A stretch of 12,422 bases of DNA, from contig CAAETY010000133.1 of NCBI GenBank assembly GCA_900759105.1, forward strand, positions 1-12,422. The letters run 5' to 3'. A program made the translations under genes and the position numbers. Source of the stretch: Peptococcaceae bacterium (GTDB taxonomy: Bacteria; Bacillota; Peptococcia; Peptococcales; Peptococcaceae). This document shows, piece after piece, positions 12,296 to 12,422 of the stretch (position 1 is its first letter; each line of letters starts with the position of its first letter). The notes beneath the pieces are model-generated. The model was not told the DNA's origin. It did no database searches and saw only the letters and a list, made by a program, of their open reading frames with translations.

Positions 12296-12422
12296 GGGGA
12301 GCGCGGCGGGCAGCCTTCAAGCCGTACTAAACATCTCTATGGTGCGTTTTTCCTTGATATTACGGGCTTTTTCGCATTTTCTGTTGTCGGTTGTCCTATT
12401 CCTTAACCATGGAAATCGGTGA

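Noticed and set aside
12145..12330. Plus-strand frame ending LLNWGARRAAFKPY across attR, suggesting integration into a gene 3' end
   Set aside because: Rebuilding the empty site continues this frame antisense into the G5/3D leader, not into a gene, so a coding attB is not supported.
12296..12422. Start of a new gene at the right edge (ATG at 12409)
   Set aside because: No ribosome binding site is visible and only a few codons lie in the window.

Overview
The window looks like a Gram-positive, low-oxygen gut-type Clostridia genome, probably an Oscillospiraceae-like relative of Faecalibacterium, Gemmiger or Subdoligranulum. This is inferred from AGGAGG-type ribosome binding sites, a GC-rich upp gene, a clostridial G5/3D-domain cell wall protein, a GC-rich palindromic repeat of a kind I associate with those genomes, and a TnpV-type gene. 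The species cannot be fixed from sequence alone.

Layout. Positions 1-1997 are GC-rich chromosome: upp, a bidirectional terminator, a palindromic repeat, and a leftward gene for a membrane-anchored G5/3D protein. From 1998 to 12295 lies a clearly different, mostly AT-richer segment bounded by two exact 19-bp direct copies of AATCAGCGCTTGCTGAACT. A tyrosine integrase ends about 240 bp inside the right copy. I interpret the segment as a 10.3-kb integrative genomic island with attL at 1998-2016 and attR at 12277-12295. The last ~127 bp are chromosome again.

The island has three blocks. Left: a small tnpV-like gene with a hairpin leader. Middle: a leftward defence block made of a small XRE controller, a double-domain adenine methyltransferase, an AlwI-family type IIS endonuclease, and an AAA ATPase whose C-terminus carries an RHQIHH motif. 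Right: the maintenance and mobility block, with a RepA-like AAA ATPase and a small excisionase-like protein (leftward), and an XRE repressor and tyrosine integrase (rightward). The two directions are separated by a switch region holding two 23-bp dyad operators and strong divergent promoters.

How it fits together. The methyltransferase protects both strands of an asymmetric site, the endonuclease cuts unprotected DNA, and the controller probably times their expression. The ATPase is a likely second anti-phage layer. The XRE repressor probably keeps the excisionase/RepA operon silent, and the integrase moves the island. The island sits in the leader of the G5/3D gene, separating it from its original upstream DNA, and its left end carries a good leftward promoter that could drive that gene. 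Most notable: the att repeat pair, the multi-hairpin sequence at 8504-8722, the possible antisense RNA opposite the repA leader, and the promoter replacement at the left junction. No relaxase, conjugation gene, capsid gene, rRNA, tRNA or CRISPR array was seen.
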